Source: M3007 sp046296435 (GTDB lineage Bacteria > Bacteroidota > Bacteroidia > Chitinophagales > Saprospiraceae). Taken from it: a stretch of 64,000 nt of DNA. The number at the start of each line of letters is the position of its first letter. Within the stretch, counting starts at the first letter, position 1. The notes beneath the pieces were generated by a model that was given only the letters and a program-made list of their open reading frames with translations, was not told where the DNA came from and did no database searches. The stretch spans positions 9,070 through 73,069 of the forward strand of contig JBKBLI010000010.1 in NCBI GenBank assembly GCA_046296435.1, written 5' to 3'. A program made the position numbers and the translations under genes. Shown here piece after piece: positions 8,201 to 17,700 of the stretch.

Positions 8201-10073
8201 CAAGCGCTTCATAGATGAAACCGTGCGAATACGTATAGTCGACCGACAGCATACGCCGATAACTACCGGTGTGAACATTGCTGCCACTCCTGGCGGCGCG
8301 GCAACTGTGAACTTACAGAGCAATATATTCGAATTTAGTTTGCCGTCAGGAATAAGTGAAAATCCGAANNNNNNNNNNNNNNNNNNNNNNNNNNNNNNNN
8401 NNNNNNNNNNNNNNNNNNNNNNNNNNNNNNNNNNNNNNNNNNNNNNNNNNNNNNNNNNNNNNNNNNNNGGCGGCGCGGCAACTGTGAACTTACAGAGCAA
8501 TATATTCGAATTTAGTTTGCCGTCAGGAATAAGTGAAAATCCGAACGTCATGCTGACCATTAGCGGAAGCGCATACGAACCGGTCAGTTTTCGAAGAGAA
8601 CTTTATGGCGATTTTACCGTCATGCTGTTCCCAAAGGATTTTGCAGAGCGCAGCGGCGCCACGTCCGGGACTATTACAGGCGTCGGGTTCGATCGCAATG
8701 GCCAACCTCTTTCCGGCTTTAGCGTAGAGGATGATATGGCAACAGCGGGCGCTGTAAGCGGCTCCAGTTACAGTATTACGCCCAACAGCGTAGCGACCAA
8801 GTTGATATTCAAAAAGCCCGGATTTGAAAACCTTGAGATAGATATATTAGGCGCCGCACAGATCAATCCCTTCCTCAAACCCGCGACAACGGCCCCCTTA
8901 ACAGGAAGTACCATTAGTGGCCAGCTTTTAAACGCAGACGGAACGCCGGCGGAAAACGTAAGCGTCGAAGCCTCCGGCTTTTTGAATGGAAAATACCTTA
9001 AGTTTGAAAGCAAGACCGACGCCACAGGCAACTATACGCTTCAGCGTACCAACAACCTGACCGATATCAGGCTTGTCTTCCGAAAGGATGATTTCGTTTC
9101 GGAAGCGCAGGGTTTTGCGCTTGGAGCGCTCTTTTTATCCAATCAAGTAACCAAGATTCGCCCGCCGCGGCAGACGCTGGAGGTCAGGGTTCTCGACATC
9201 AACGATGTCCCAGTAAAGAATGCTGAAATCCGCCTCCCTGACGGGAGTTCTGCTAAAACGGGTCCTGGAGGCGGGCATACTTTTGCCTTCTCGTCTCAAA
9301 GTAGTCTGGTCGGGACAAATAATACGGTTGAGATTACCCACCCTGCGTACAAAACCATGCAAGTCAACGTCGAGCAGGGCTGCTTCTACCTTGAAATCCG
9401 ACTCTTACCGGTATCCGCTTCCTTTGTTGTCTCCGGCGCTGTGACCGATGTTGCAGGCGCTCCAATTCCTGACGTAAGGGTATCTGCGGGGGACGAGGCC
9501 ATCGAAACGCGTACCAACAGCTCGGGCGGATATCAAATCAAGCTGCCCGTTGATATGGCCAAGCAACTGTTGCTCCGCGCGCCGGCCGGATTTGCTGAAA
9601 AAGTAGTTTCAATACAGGCCGAATATCCCAATCTCGGACAAAATTTCAGTAAATCAGACCTGAATGTCATCCTGAATTATCAAAGCATCAACTACGTTAG
9701 TTTGCTTGACGCCCATTCGGCCATCAAACCTTGCTTTGAGATCAATATCAACGCGCTCAACTTGGCGCGGGATGTGCGCACCCAGCATTTTGAGCGCTAC
9801 AGCCAAACCCTCAAACGCGGCTTTTTGGTGTTCAATCTTGAGGAGTCTGACTTTCTGCATAAAGACTATCCACAGGCGCTGAGCCACTATGCGTTTTCAA
9901 ATCCAAAAAATGACCCCCCGCCGAACCCGCCATATGCTCCGGCCGTCAACGGTATTTCTTTAGAGTATTGTTCAGAGCAGACAATCACAGGGGCAAATAA
10001 CGCAGGTATTGATCGCCTTTTCCACATACTGCCTCTTCAACGGGCACAAAGAAGTGTCGCTGCAAATGGCTGA
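5253..10073 (+). CDS. Giant gp6/Afp11-like baseplate protein, N-terminal part with about eight carboxypeptidase-regulatory-like domains; frameshifted
   Basis: The first ~660 residues resemble the N-terminus of Bacteroidota eCIS baseplate wedge proteins (QIERLVAALQPGYFQLDERS, then an ALRFFDHND region). From about residue 690 to 1470 there are roughly eight beta-sandwich units of the carboxypeptidase-regulatory/CNA-B type, with starts such as GMVTDMNGNPLEAIRVVLLD, ISGQLLNADGTPAENVSVEA and VSGAVTDVAGAPIPDVRVSA. After about 1475 the text returns to baseplate-J sequence (RGFLVFNLEESDF, PPYAPAVNGISLEYCSEQ, GIDRLFHILP) and then breaks into an unrelated tail and stop. The next frame resumes the family at once (FNGHKEVSLQ), so one base too many lies near 10035. 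With that base and the artefact at 8292-8545 removed, the intact protein would be about 2064 residues. It is unclear whether the shift is a sequencing error or a real mutation. Confidence 0.85.
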   Translation: MSQNKHCHPLEYAGSSQIERLVAALQPGYFQLDERSLQDLIVAASQYAQALRFFDHNDQHPEGVYWDRFWEVELLTYLAVVAAKDTDELRKKYEEADLAFTKKTNEKNSAKKGVKSTESPLATYLPLIELLRQLAWSIEDTYQKLSRVGHPLQIRLLNSIRRDNCCDTDELESALRKLIKYHKAATSSKEPLSYTRYEAFFSDDRRWGLRNRTDFEAIVPDTQITQEVLREIFIIYYDAWLLLKKEAKEAFDVELARAELPEDVEERVMEPHVALFIAFLRLFRHAQDSLNELSEKHLDYYYDQALGFCRRPETPDEVWLILKLARDVDHFLLQKGEAFLAGNDKNGAQLIFEAIEDWVLRQATVADIRNTYIDPECGKINANPDVAKAYENGVEKPNESALHWRSMGDDNQLPDGQFGWAIASPQLILREGKRVIDLKMKVVTHPVPDLSWIAQQNLFGVWLSAREDWVRLAHSPDRITDPDTMPDLPQGAFNIFFTDDVLHFRIVLERDDPAIEALGEDAAALAGFNTPWPMLKIIVNPQRVADCPPNSPVPTTVEIYEILRTLCIGEIRIAVKASGIRENLIVQNDQGLFDGAQKVFPFGPTPEVGNKFFLGSTEVFQKALTCLKVCFDWIAPPDDFAEHYKAYSSIKKNNNQVVNAPNPYLKIDFIDRADVPIPKQLTRFGKRGADDQLGGMVTDMNGNPLEAIRVVLLDANNSDKASVATDSEGRYAFSGPIDAQLTIVFRAPPQSDADPDKSPLYESLTHFAAIDGGSPSAISIGEFAVINAVLFPKNVLFGKFDQIRGKVEDIYGNPINSGVTLTLGGDNLSLNADGTFNAPAKNNQNLVVSASAAQFKAPSSGTIQLDDFTQLRIVLEPAERTLDSGIAINASDPRISGKITDSKSAAQEIENAFVEVSNSVQTIKAFSNANGDYELPLFAPGNSVRFFPYPYANAIILLPTAFIAATANKPTINARLLSKPRLYKRFIDETVRIRIVDRQHTPITTGVNIAATPGGAATVNLQSNIFEFSLPSGISENPXXXXXXXXXXXXXXXXXXXXXXXXXXXXXXXXXXGGAATVNLQSNIFEFSLPSGISENPNVMLTISGSAYEPVSFRRELYGDFTVMLFPKDFAERSGATSGTITGVGFDRNGQPLSGFSVEDDMATAGAVSGSSYSITPNSVATKLIFKKPGFENLEIDILGAAQINPFLKPATTAPLTGSTISGQLLNADGTPAENVSVEASGFLNGKYLKFESKTDATGNYTLQRTNNLTDIRLVFRKDDFVSEAQGFALGALFLSNQVTKIRPPRQTLEVRVLDINDVPVKNAEIRLPDGSSAKTGPGGGHTFAFSSQSSLVGTNNTVEITHPAYKTMQVNVEQGCFYLEIRLLPVSASFVVSGAVTDVAGAPIPDVRVSAGDEAIETRTNSSGGYQIKLPVDMAKQLLLRAPAGFAEKVVSIQAEYPNLGQNFSKSDLNVILNYQSINYVSLLDAHSAIKPCFEININALNLARDVRTQHFERYSQTLKRGFLVFNLEESDFLHKDYPQALSHYAFSNPKNDPPPNPPYAPAVNGISLEYCSEQTITGANNAGIDRLFHILPLQRAQRSVAANG
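8292..8545. other. Assembly gap (100 N, 8369-8468) flanked by an exact 77-bp duplicate of one sequence
   Basis: The 77 bases before the N run (8292-8368) are repeated exactly just after it (8469-8545). A 77-base overlap is what unmerged contig ends from a k=77 assembly would show. The real sequence most likely has a single copy and no gap, which removes 177 bp (59 codons) and keeps the frame. Confidence 0.85.
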
Positions 10074-11625
10074 GCGTCTGATGGTCTATCCTTACAACCC
10101 CCACGATGCAGACGAACAGTCCAAAGCGCGCCATCCTTACGCGACGGGCAATCTGTACATCGGTCTGGACAAACTGACGCCCGGAAGCGCGCTGTCGCTG
10201 CTTTTTCGTATAGCGGCCGGTACCGAACGAAATCCGGAATTGCTCCCGCCGCAACTCCTCTGGTCTTGGCTTGGCCCCGACAATCGATGGTTCCCCTTCG
10301 AGCCAGGTCAAGTCCTGCGCGACGAAACGCGGGGGCTTACCCGCAGCGGGATCGTTCAAATAGCCATGCCGACCGCCGCCGTCAACCGCACTACCATGCT
10401 TCCCGGCAATCTCTTCTGGCTGCGGGTAGCCGCAATTGCGGAGACCGACAAAGACCGCTCCGCCCATGCCCTGCCATCCATGCAGGGTGTTGATGCGCAA
10501 GTAGTTCGCGCCCGTTTTGCCAACAAGGGCAATGAACTGAGTCACCTGGCGGCGCCCCTGCCCGCAGGGACCGTTAGCGGACTGCTCAACAGCCGCGCGG
10601 AAGTGCGCGGCGTAAGCCAACCCATGCCCTCTGTAGGCGGACGCTTGCCCGAGAGTATGGGCCTTGCCTTCCGAACCCGCGTCAGCGAGCGCCTGCGCCA
10701 CAAAGACCGCGCCGTAACCGTATCGGATTTCGAGCGCCTACTCTTAGAGCGGTACCCCCATGTAGCGGTCGTAAGGTGTATTCCACACACCCGTTACAAA
10801 ACGACCGCTCAGGCCTCTGAACTCGCGCCGGGCTGCGTGAGCGTCGCTGTGGTTCCCCATCCGACGTTGCGCGCCGAACCCTGGCTCATGCCCCGATTCC
10901 CCCAAGCCGATCTGGACGATATGCGCGACTTCCTCGCGTCCCGCGCCAACCTTTTTGTTGCGTTTGGCGAAGGCGAAGACGCTCGCCTTCAGGTGTTTAA
11001 TCCACACTACGAGCCGCTTGATATTCAGGTAAAGGTCTATTTTTTGCCTGAATACAGCGATACGGCTTTTTATGAAAAAAAATTAGCCGATGAACTGCGC
11101 AATTATATCAGCCCCTGGCTGGCCAATCCGCTGGCAACGCCGGTATTCAGACGCAATATTGTCCGTAGCAAAATCCTCCAGTTCATCGAAGAGCGCTACT
11201 ATGTGGATTATGTGGACATGTCTCGCGACGACTGGGGTCGCTACAGCGAATTTCTCATACGCCGCCGCCGCGTCAATACGGCCGGTCAGATCCTCGGCGA
11301 AACGGACCAGCCGCTCGAAGAGAAATGTCTGGCCGTCAAGCCTCCGGCGATTGAGTGGGTCAATGACAAAGCCTGTCCGGCTACAGCGCGCTCCATTTTT
11401 GTCGCAGGTTACATCGCGATCAATACCGCGCTGCCCAGCCTGACAAAGTGTCCCCAGATCAAAATGGAACCGAGCAAAGTCGATGCGCAAGAAACTGAAG
11501 CGCAGGAAACTGAAGATCGGCCGATTGACGTAGTCGTCTTACCGCAAGGTTCGCAGCCAAGAGGCGCCGCACCCGCGCCCGACGAAAAGAAAAAACGCAA
11601 GATCCGCCAACCCAAAAGCAAATAA
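10066..11625 (+). CDS. Baseplate J (gp6/Afp11-like) C-terminal part, downstream of the frameshift
   Basis: This frame carries the main baseplate-J body: YIGLDKLTPGSALSLLFRIA, LLWSWLGPDNRWFPFEPGQV, a wedge core GLAFRTRVSERLRHKDRAVTV..FERLLLERYPHV, and a C-terminal ring domain with VKVYFLPEY and YISPWLANP. The open frame extends back to about 10036, where FNGHKEVSLQ continues directly from the preceding gene's GIDRLFHILP, so it is best read as the second half of one protein. The coordinate given is the first ATG, which overlaps the upstream stop by 8 bp; re-initiation there is possible but would lose conserved sequence. The last ~60 residues are a charged, basic tail. The next gene starts 3 bp later. 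Confidence 0.85.
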   Translation: MAERLMVYPYNPHDADEQSKARHPYATGNLYIGLDKLTPGSALSLLFRIAAGTERNPELLPPQLLWSWLGPDNRWFPFEPGQVLRDETRGLTRSGIVQIAMPTAAVNRTTMLPGNLFWLRVAAIAETDKDRSAHALPSMQGVDAQVVRARFANKGNELSHLAAPLPAGTVSGLLNSRAEVRGVSQPMPSVGGRLPESMGLAFRTRVSERLRHKDRAVTVSDFERLLLERYPHVAVVRCIPHTRYKTTAQASELAPGCVSVAVVPHPTLRAEPWLMPRFPQADLDDMRDFLASRANLFVAFGEGEDARLQVFNPHYEPLDIQVKVYFLPEYSDTAFYEKKLADELRNYISPWLANPLATPVFRRNIVRSKILQFIEERYYVDYVDMSRDDWGRYSEFLIRRRRVNTAGQILGETDQPLEEKCLAVKPPAIEWVNDKACPATARSIFVAGYIAINTALPSLTKCPQIKMEPSKVDAQETEAQETEDRPIDVVVLPQGSQPRGAAPAPDEKKKRKIRQPKSK

Positions 11626-11628
11626 GCC

Positions 11629-14469
11629 ATGAACAGCGTCGCCGCCATACCACTATCCCGCCCTGACCACCCCAGCCTCGACTACGAGTTGCTGCGCAGC
11701 GAGGGCATCCGACACCTCGAAAACCTGGCTACTGAGTTGTGGACAGATTTCAACGCCCATGATCCGGGGATCACCCTTCTCGAATTGATGTGCTACGCCA
11801 TCACCGATTTAGGTTACCGCTCGCGCACGCTCAAAATTGGCGACCTGATAGCAGGAGGCAACCGTAAAACGTTTTTTGAGGCCGTCGAAATATTGCCCAT
11901 GGCGCCTGTCACTGCCCGCGATTATCGCAAACTGATGATCGACGTAAATGGCGTCAAAAATGCTTGGATTGAAAAATACGACGATCCTGCGCTCTTTAAG
12001 GACAAGAACGGTGTCGATCACGCATTACTCCTGCCTGAAGGCAAGACCGCTCGCTTCAAAACTATCGCCCAAAACACAAGTGGAGCTTGGAGTATCAACG
12101 AGCAGCCCGCCCGCGATTTCTTGAACGATTACGTAAAAAAAGAAAAAAACGAAACTGACGACGAACGGCAAAAACGCCTGAAAGCCAAATTTGAAATCCT
12201 CAAAGACTGGGTCGAAAAAGGACTGACTCCGGAAAATATGAAGGCTGACCCAGATCTCGCCGAAGCCCTGCTGTGCCGATTTGGATTCATCCCCTTGGCC
12301 GCAGGCCAAGTATCCAAAGGCGCATCCGGCATACAGCCGCTTGTCCTCAACGGGCTGGCCCGCATTGTCCTCAACCTCGAAGACCACATCGACCCGGAAA
12401 ATCCAATCCAAACACAGCCCGTAGTAGATCGGGTCTGGGAGCGCTTACAAGCCAATCGCTTTCTGTGCTCCGATTTTGTCCAGCCGACGGTCATTGTGGG
12501 CCGCTTGCCCATTGCAATCTGTTTGCACCTTGAAGTGCGTCCCGGCGTCGATGAAGTGGCCGCCGCCGCCGAGGCCATTTGGCGCATCGAACAACACCTC
12601 ACGCCGCGCCTCCGATTTTATACATATCAGGAAATGCGCGCCAAGGGCCTTTGCAACGACCAGATCGTCAACGGCCCCTTACTCGACCATGGCTTCATAG
12701 ACGACGCCGAACTGGATGCCGCCCGACTGTTGACCGAATTCCGACATTCAGATCTGACCAAGGCCGCCACCGCGCAACCCGACGTGCTCTGCGTACGCGA
12801 ACTGAAAGTCAAAATATACCCCAATACTTCATTTGCCGAACAAACATCCTATCCGATATACAGCCCGCCCGAACGGCCGCTGAAACCTGTGTTAGACCTC
12901 TGCGCATCCTGTGTCTATGTGACGCGCAACGGCATACGCCACGAGATCTCCGAAACCACCCTCAAAGAGGCCCTCCGACTGCGCCGCAAACTCGCCCTCT
13001 GCATTGACGATCCGGGCGCCCCGGCCTCCCCGCAAGGCGATCCCATCGACAACCTCGGTCAATACCAAAGCCTGCAGTACGACCTTCCAGAAGTATATGG
13101 CGTGGGGCATTACGGACTGTCAGACGACGCCTCGCCCTACTCAAAGGGCGTACGCAAGCAGTTGCAAGCCTACTTAGCATTTTTTGACCAGATATTGGCC
13201 TCCTATCTGCTACAGTTGGAGCAGGTCCGCGATTTGCTCGCCATAGATCAGGACATCTCCGCAAGCGCCTACCTCAGCGCCGACTTAAGCCATGTGCCCG
13301 GGATGAGCGAAATTATAGATCCCGATCTGATGGCGCACTTTATGGCCGAAAGTCCCGCCACCCGACAGGATCGCCGCAACCGCTTGCTCGATCACTTGCT
13401 GGCCCGCTTTGGAGAAGCGTTCAGCGAGTACGCCGCAACCCTGTTGCGGGCCGATCTCGCAGCCCATGACGACGTATTTCATCAGGGTTTCGAGGATTAC
13501 CTGGCCGCCAAGGCCCAGTTTTTACGTGAATTGGCTGGATTGGGGGCCCATCGCGGAAAGGGTTACAACTACCGCAAAAAACCAGTGTGGAACGCTGACA
13601 ACGTGGCTGGGGTAAAAAAACGGGTACACCGCATGCTTGGCTTGTCCGGCTCATGGCACGCCGTTTCCTTGCTTACTTCTCCGCCCTATCGCCTTGACAT
13701 CTTGACAGAAACCAACGCTCAAGGCTCTGTCCGTTACCGGATCGCATGGCGGGAATTAGACTCCGATGGCGCCAACCTGACCCTGCTGCGCAGCAACGGT
13801 TACGTATCGCTCCAAACGGCGCAAAACAAACGCGATGCGCTCTATTCCACGATATGGCGTAAAGCGCACTACAGTGTAATCCCACATCCCAAAAGCGCCG
13901 GACAGTTTGCCGTGGCGTTTAGCACAGGCGGCAACGCCGAACTGGTCGGCTCGCCCATGAGCGAGCAGGAGGCTATCAACCTGCTTGAGCGAATACATTG
14001 CCTATTAGACTATGCGCCCGAGAAAGAAAAAGAAGGCTTCCATCTCATCGAACACATCTTGCTGCGCCCCAACGACCCGGCCGACGACCTGCTCAGCCTG
14101 CCCCTCAGTTGCGATCTCGCGCATTCCCCCTGCGACCCCTACTCCAACTGGGTGACGGTAGTGCTGCCCAACTGGCCCAAAAAGTTTGCCGATCCACAGT
14201 TCCGCCGAACATTTGAGCAGGGCTTCCGGATGGAACTGCCCACTGAAGACGCTGTTCGATTCTGTTGGGTCAACAAAGAGCAAATGCGCAACTTTGAGGA
14301 GCGCTACTCGGCCTGGCTCGAGGCCAAAGCCTCCTGCACCCCCGACGAATGCCACGTGACCGCTGCCGCCAATGCGCTCATCGATTGGCTTAACAACACC
14401 CAATGCTCTTGCAACTGCCACGCCTGCTGTAAAAGCGATACGGCTTGCGACGATTGCAAAGACTGCTAA
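11629..14469 (+). CDS. eCIS baseplate wedge protein, Afp12-like, with Cys-rich C-terminal tail
   Basis: A 946-residue protein whose N-terminus has the hallmark of eCIS wedge subunits: SLDYELLRSEGIRHLENLA followed by LWTDFNAHDPGITLLELMCY and AITDLGYRS. The middle repeats baseplate-J-like strands and the C-terminal third ends with LIEHILLRP, also typical. It should pair with the giant baseplate protein upstream to form the wedge around the spike. Unusual is the last ~25 residues, beginning at CSCNCHACC, which contain eight cysteines and a histidine; two more cysteines lie about 40 residues before the tail. The role of that tail is unknown; metal binding or disulfide cross-linking are possible. 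Confidence 0.88.
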   Translation: MNSVAAIPLSRPDHPSLDYELLRSEGIRHLENLATELWTDFNAHDPGITLLELMCYAITDLGYRSRTLKIGDLIAGGNRKTFFEAVEILPMAPVTARDYRKLMIDVNGVKNAWIEKYDDPALFKDKNGVDHALLLPEGKTARFKTIAQNTSGAWSINEQPARDFLNDYVKKEKNETDDERQKRLKAKFEILKDWVEKGLTPENMKADPDLAEALLCRFGFIPLAAGQVSKGASGIQPLVLNGLARIVLNLEDHIDPENPIQTQPVVDRVWERLQANRFLCSDFVQPTVIVGRLPIAICLHLEVRPGVDEVAAAAEAIWRIEQHLTPRLRFYTYQEMRAKGLCNDQIVNGPLLDHGFIDDAELDAARLLTEFRHSDLTKAATAQPDVLCVRELKVKIYPNTSFAEQTSYPIYSPPERPLKPVLDLCASCVYVTRNGIRHEISETTLKEALRLRRKLALCIDDPGAPASPQGDPIDNLGQYQSLQYDLPEVYGVGHYGLSDDASPYSKGVRKQLQAYLAFFDQILASYLLQLEQVRDLLAIDQDISASAYLSADLSHVPGMSEIIDPDLMAHFMAESPATRQDRRNRLLDHLLARFGEAFSEYAATLLRADLAAHDDVFHQGFEDYLAAKAQFLRELAGLGAHRGKGYNYRKKPVWNADNVAGVKKRVHRMLGLSGSWHAVSLLTSPPYRLDILTETNAQGSVRYRIAWRELDSDGANLTLLRSNGYVSLQTAQNKRDALYSTIWRKAHYSVIPHPKSAGQFAVAFSTGGNAELVGSPMSEQEAINLLERIHCLLDYAPEKEKEGFHLIEHILLRPNDPADDLLSLPLSCDLAHSPCDPYSNWVTVVLPNWPKKFADPQFRRTFEQGFRMELPTEDAVRFCWVNKEQMRNFEERYSAWLEAKASCTPDECHVTAAANALIDWLNNTQCSCNCHACCKSDTACDDCKDC

Positions 14470-14720
14470 TATCGCCGGATCAGGGCCGAACAGGAAAACA
14501 ACCTCATCAAGCTCCACGCCCCATGTCCATTTTTTTTGAAAAAAACGCGACATGGCGGGCGCGGGTAAAGAGCTTGGGCGGGGCCAAGGCCGGAGCGCAT
14601 GTGCGCCATAGTTCAGATCCCGGCCCCGCTCCAGACGCCACAAATTCGATTCAATAAAAAAACATGCCGATAGCGATCAATATTGGCTAAGTCTTAAACG
14701 CTCATATATACCCTTTCGCC

Positions 14721-17700
14721 ATGCCCGACAACAGCCATATTGCCGAACTCCTCACACGCCTCAACGAAATCATTGCGCAGATCAAAAAAACGGGCGGTGT
14801 TCCGGTGCACCCCGATCTGCCCCGCGCCTTTGATGTCGTGGCCGAAATTCTGGCGCTGATAGAAGCTCCGGAATTCGACCTGGAGACCCTTATCCGGGAC
14901 ATCGAAGCGTTTCGCCAGACGCTGCAAGCGCAGGGTGCAGATATGGCGCTTATTCAGGATAAAATCATCCTTTTTGCGAATCAACTGGGGGAGTTAACCA
15001 GCGCAATGTCCGATAAAGTGGACGCCGGAAATGTGTTAGACCACATCGCCGAAGCCTTAAATCCGATCTCGGCAGCCCTAAGCGACCTCAGCAAGCGATT
15101 GGTCGCTTTGGAGGAGGCCGCACAAGGGGCGGAGGGCGTGAGTGAGACCAGGGTGCGGGACATGGTCGAAGCAGCCCTGACGCCTATTCGCGAAGAAATC
15201 AGACAAATCAAGGACCGCGAAGACCCCCGCATGGCAGATCTGCTCCAGCGGATCGGCGCACTCGAAAAGCAGACCGGCAATGCAGGTGGCATAAGCCTCA
15301 CGGAGGCGCAGGCGCTGGTCGCCGACGCCGTTGCCAACCTCAACATTCTGATCTCCTCCCTGCGCAACGAATTCGAACAGAAACTTGCCCTCAAAGTTGC
15401 ACAGACTGAATTTGACGACTTCATCGACCAAAACAGATTGGCCCTCAGCGCTAAAGCCAATCAAAGCGACCTCGACGAAACAAACGCCGCTTTGGCCGCA
15501 AAAACAAATAAGACAGACTTCAATACATTCAAAGGCGAAATCCAGCAACAGTTGGCCGACAAGGCCGATAAGGCCGTTCTGGACCAGCACATCCAGGACA
15601 CGTCGGACAAACTGGCCCTGAAGGCCGACCAGTCCGCGCTTGAGCAGTGCAAGGCAGACCTCGAATCCGAACTGGACAAAAAAGCCGATAAGGCCGCCTT
15701 AGACCAGCACATTCAGGACACGTCGGACAAACTGGCCCTGAAGGCCGACCAGTCCGCGCTCGACCAGTGCAAGGCAGGCCTCGAATCCGAACTGGACAAA
15801 AAAGCCGACAAGGCCGCCTTAGACCAGCACATTCAGGACACGTCGGACAAACTGGCCCTGAAGGCCGACCAGTCCGCGCTCGAGCAGTGCAAGTCAGACC
15901 TCGAATCCGAACTGGACAAAAAAGCCGACAAGGCCGCCTTAGACCAGCACATCCAGGACACGTCGGACAAACTGGCCCTGAAGGCCGACCAGTCCGCGCT
16001 TGAGCAGTGCAAGGCAGACCTCGAATCCGAACTGGACAAAAAAGCCGATAAGGCCGCCTTAGACCAGCACATTCAGGACACGTCGGACAAACTGGCCCTG
16101 AAGGCCGACCAGTCCGCGCTCGACCAGTGCAAGGCAGGCCTCGAATCCGAACTGGANNNNNNNNNNNNNNNNNNNNNNNNNNNNNNNNNNNNNNNNNNNN
16201 NNNNNNNNNNNNNNNNNNNNNNNNNNNNNNNNNNNNNNNNNNNNNNNNNNNNNNNCACGTCGGACAAACTGGCCCTGAAGGCCGACCAGTCCGCGCTCGA
16301 CCAGTGCAAGGCAGGCCTCGAATCCGAACTGGATAAAAAAGCCGACAAGGCCGTTCTGGACCAGCACATTCAGGACACGTCGGACAAACTGGCCCTGAAG
16401 GCCGACCAGTCCGCGCTCGACCAGTGCAAGGCAGACCTCGAATCCGAACTGGATAAAAAAGCCGACATGGCCGACATCGTTAGACTTGATGATGAATTAG
16501 AGGCCATAGCCCAAAAGTGGCTCGACGACGCCCAGAACAGCCCCGGCGCCCGTTTAGCGCGCATTACGCTGCAAGGCTGGGGTATTGTGGGTGGTTTTGA
16601 TATCCGTTCTGACCACAAGCATTACATACACATCACGCCCGGCATTGGCGTTACGCCGCAGGGCGTACTAACGATTGAACCCCGTCAGGACAATACAGGC
16701 TTGGTGGAGTCCGGCGACTGTACAAACGACGATTTCATCAGCGGCGCGCTGGTGTTTTCGCACTATCGACCATTTGCATACGAGGGGAATTGCGCTTCGT
16801 TCCAAACTTGGAGCGACTGCCCGATGTGGGAGATGCTCTCTCCTGCCGACGACTTGCCCGACGACGCCCTGCCCCTCACGCCCCAAAGCGAGGCCGATAA
16901 GGAGCAGCCGTTCCTTTCGGACAAAATGATCCTCTTGCTGCCCGACGACGACAAGCGGCATTATCTGCTTGTCGGGCGTGAAACCCTGCTTGCAAAACTA
17001 TCGCTAAGCCAATCGTGCAAATCCCAAAACCGAAATACGGATTATATCTACGAAGAGGAGTACAGCCCTGAAGACGACTACATCTCCGACAAGGATCTTT
17101 GGCTTTGTTTGCAACCTGCTTACGGATTGCCTGAACTGCCGCTCTATCGTTTTGGCTTTTATCAGCATGACGACTGTGCGCCAAACGAACTTGACATATC
17201 CGATTTCCCCAAGATATGCAGCACGGACGATATTTACCTTACATGGAAGCCCATTGTGGATGAAGCCCTGCGGCATCTGAACAAGGCCGCCAAATTGCTT
17301 ATCGGTCGTTACCGGCCGCTTTTGTTCCCATTGTTCAACTCCGGCCAATTCGAAAAGAAGTTGAACCTGCTCACTGAAAAATGGATTCGCTTTGTGAAAT
17401 ACAACGACGCTGAGGGCGTTGGGAAGGGGACCAAATACTACGCACAGTATTTCTACGATTTAGCGCGCGATCTGACGGCCGCTTATCATGAACTGCGCGG
17501 CGAATTGATTGAACTAATGAACGACTTGCGACCACTCACCTACGAAATGCTGATAGACGAACGCTGCTTCTTGATATTGGGGCCGGCACTGCGACCCGCT
17601 GTCTGCATCGGACGCCCGCCTCTGCGCGATTACTTCCGTCAGCCCCCCATATTCAACGACAACGCCAAGCGTCTGGATACTGCCAAATTATATTTTTGTC

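Noticed and set aside
8292..8545. Genuine tandem repeat in the baseplate gene
   Set aside because: The duplicate is exactly 77 bp and interrupted only by an N run, which fits an unmerged contig overlap better than a biological repeat.
10030..10045. Programmed +1 frameshift in the baseplate gene
   Set aside because: No recognised slippery sequence, stop-codon pause or stimulatory structure is visible; error or mutation is simpler.
15601..16490. CRISPR-like regular repeats
   Set aside because: The 120-bp units are in frame inside a coding sequence, have no unique spacers and encode a coiled-coil shaft.
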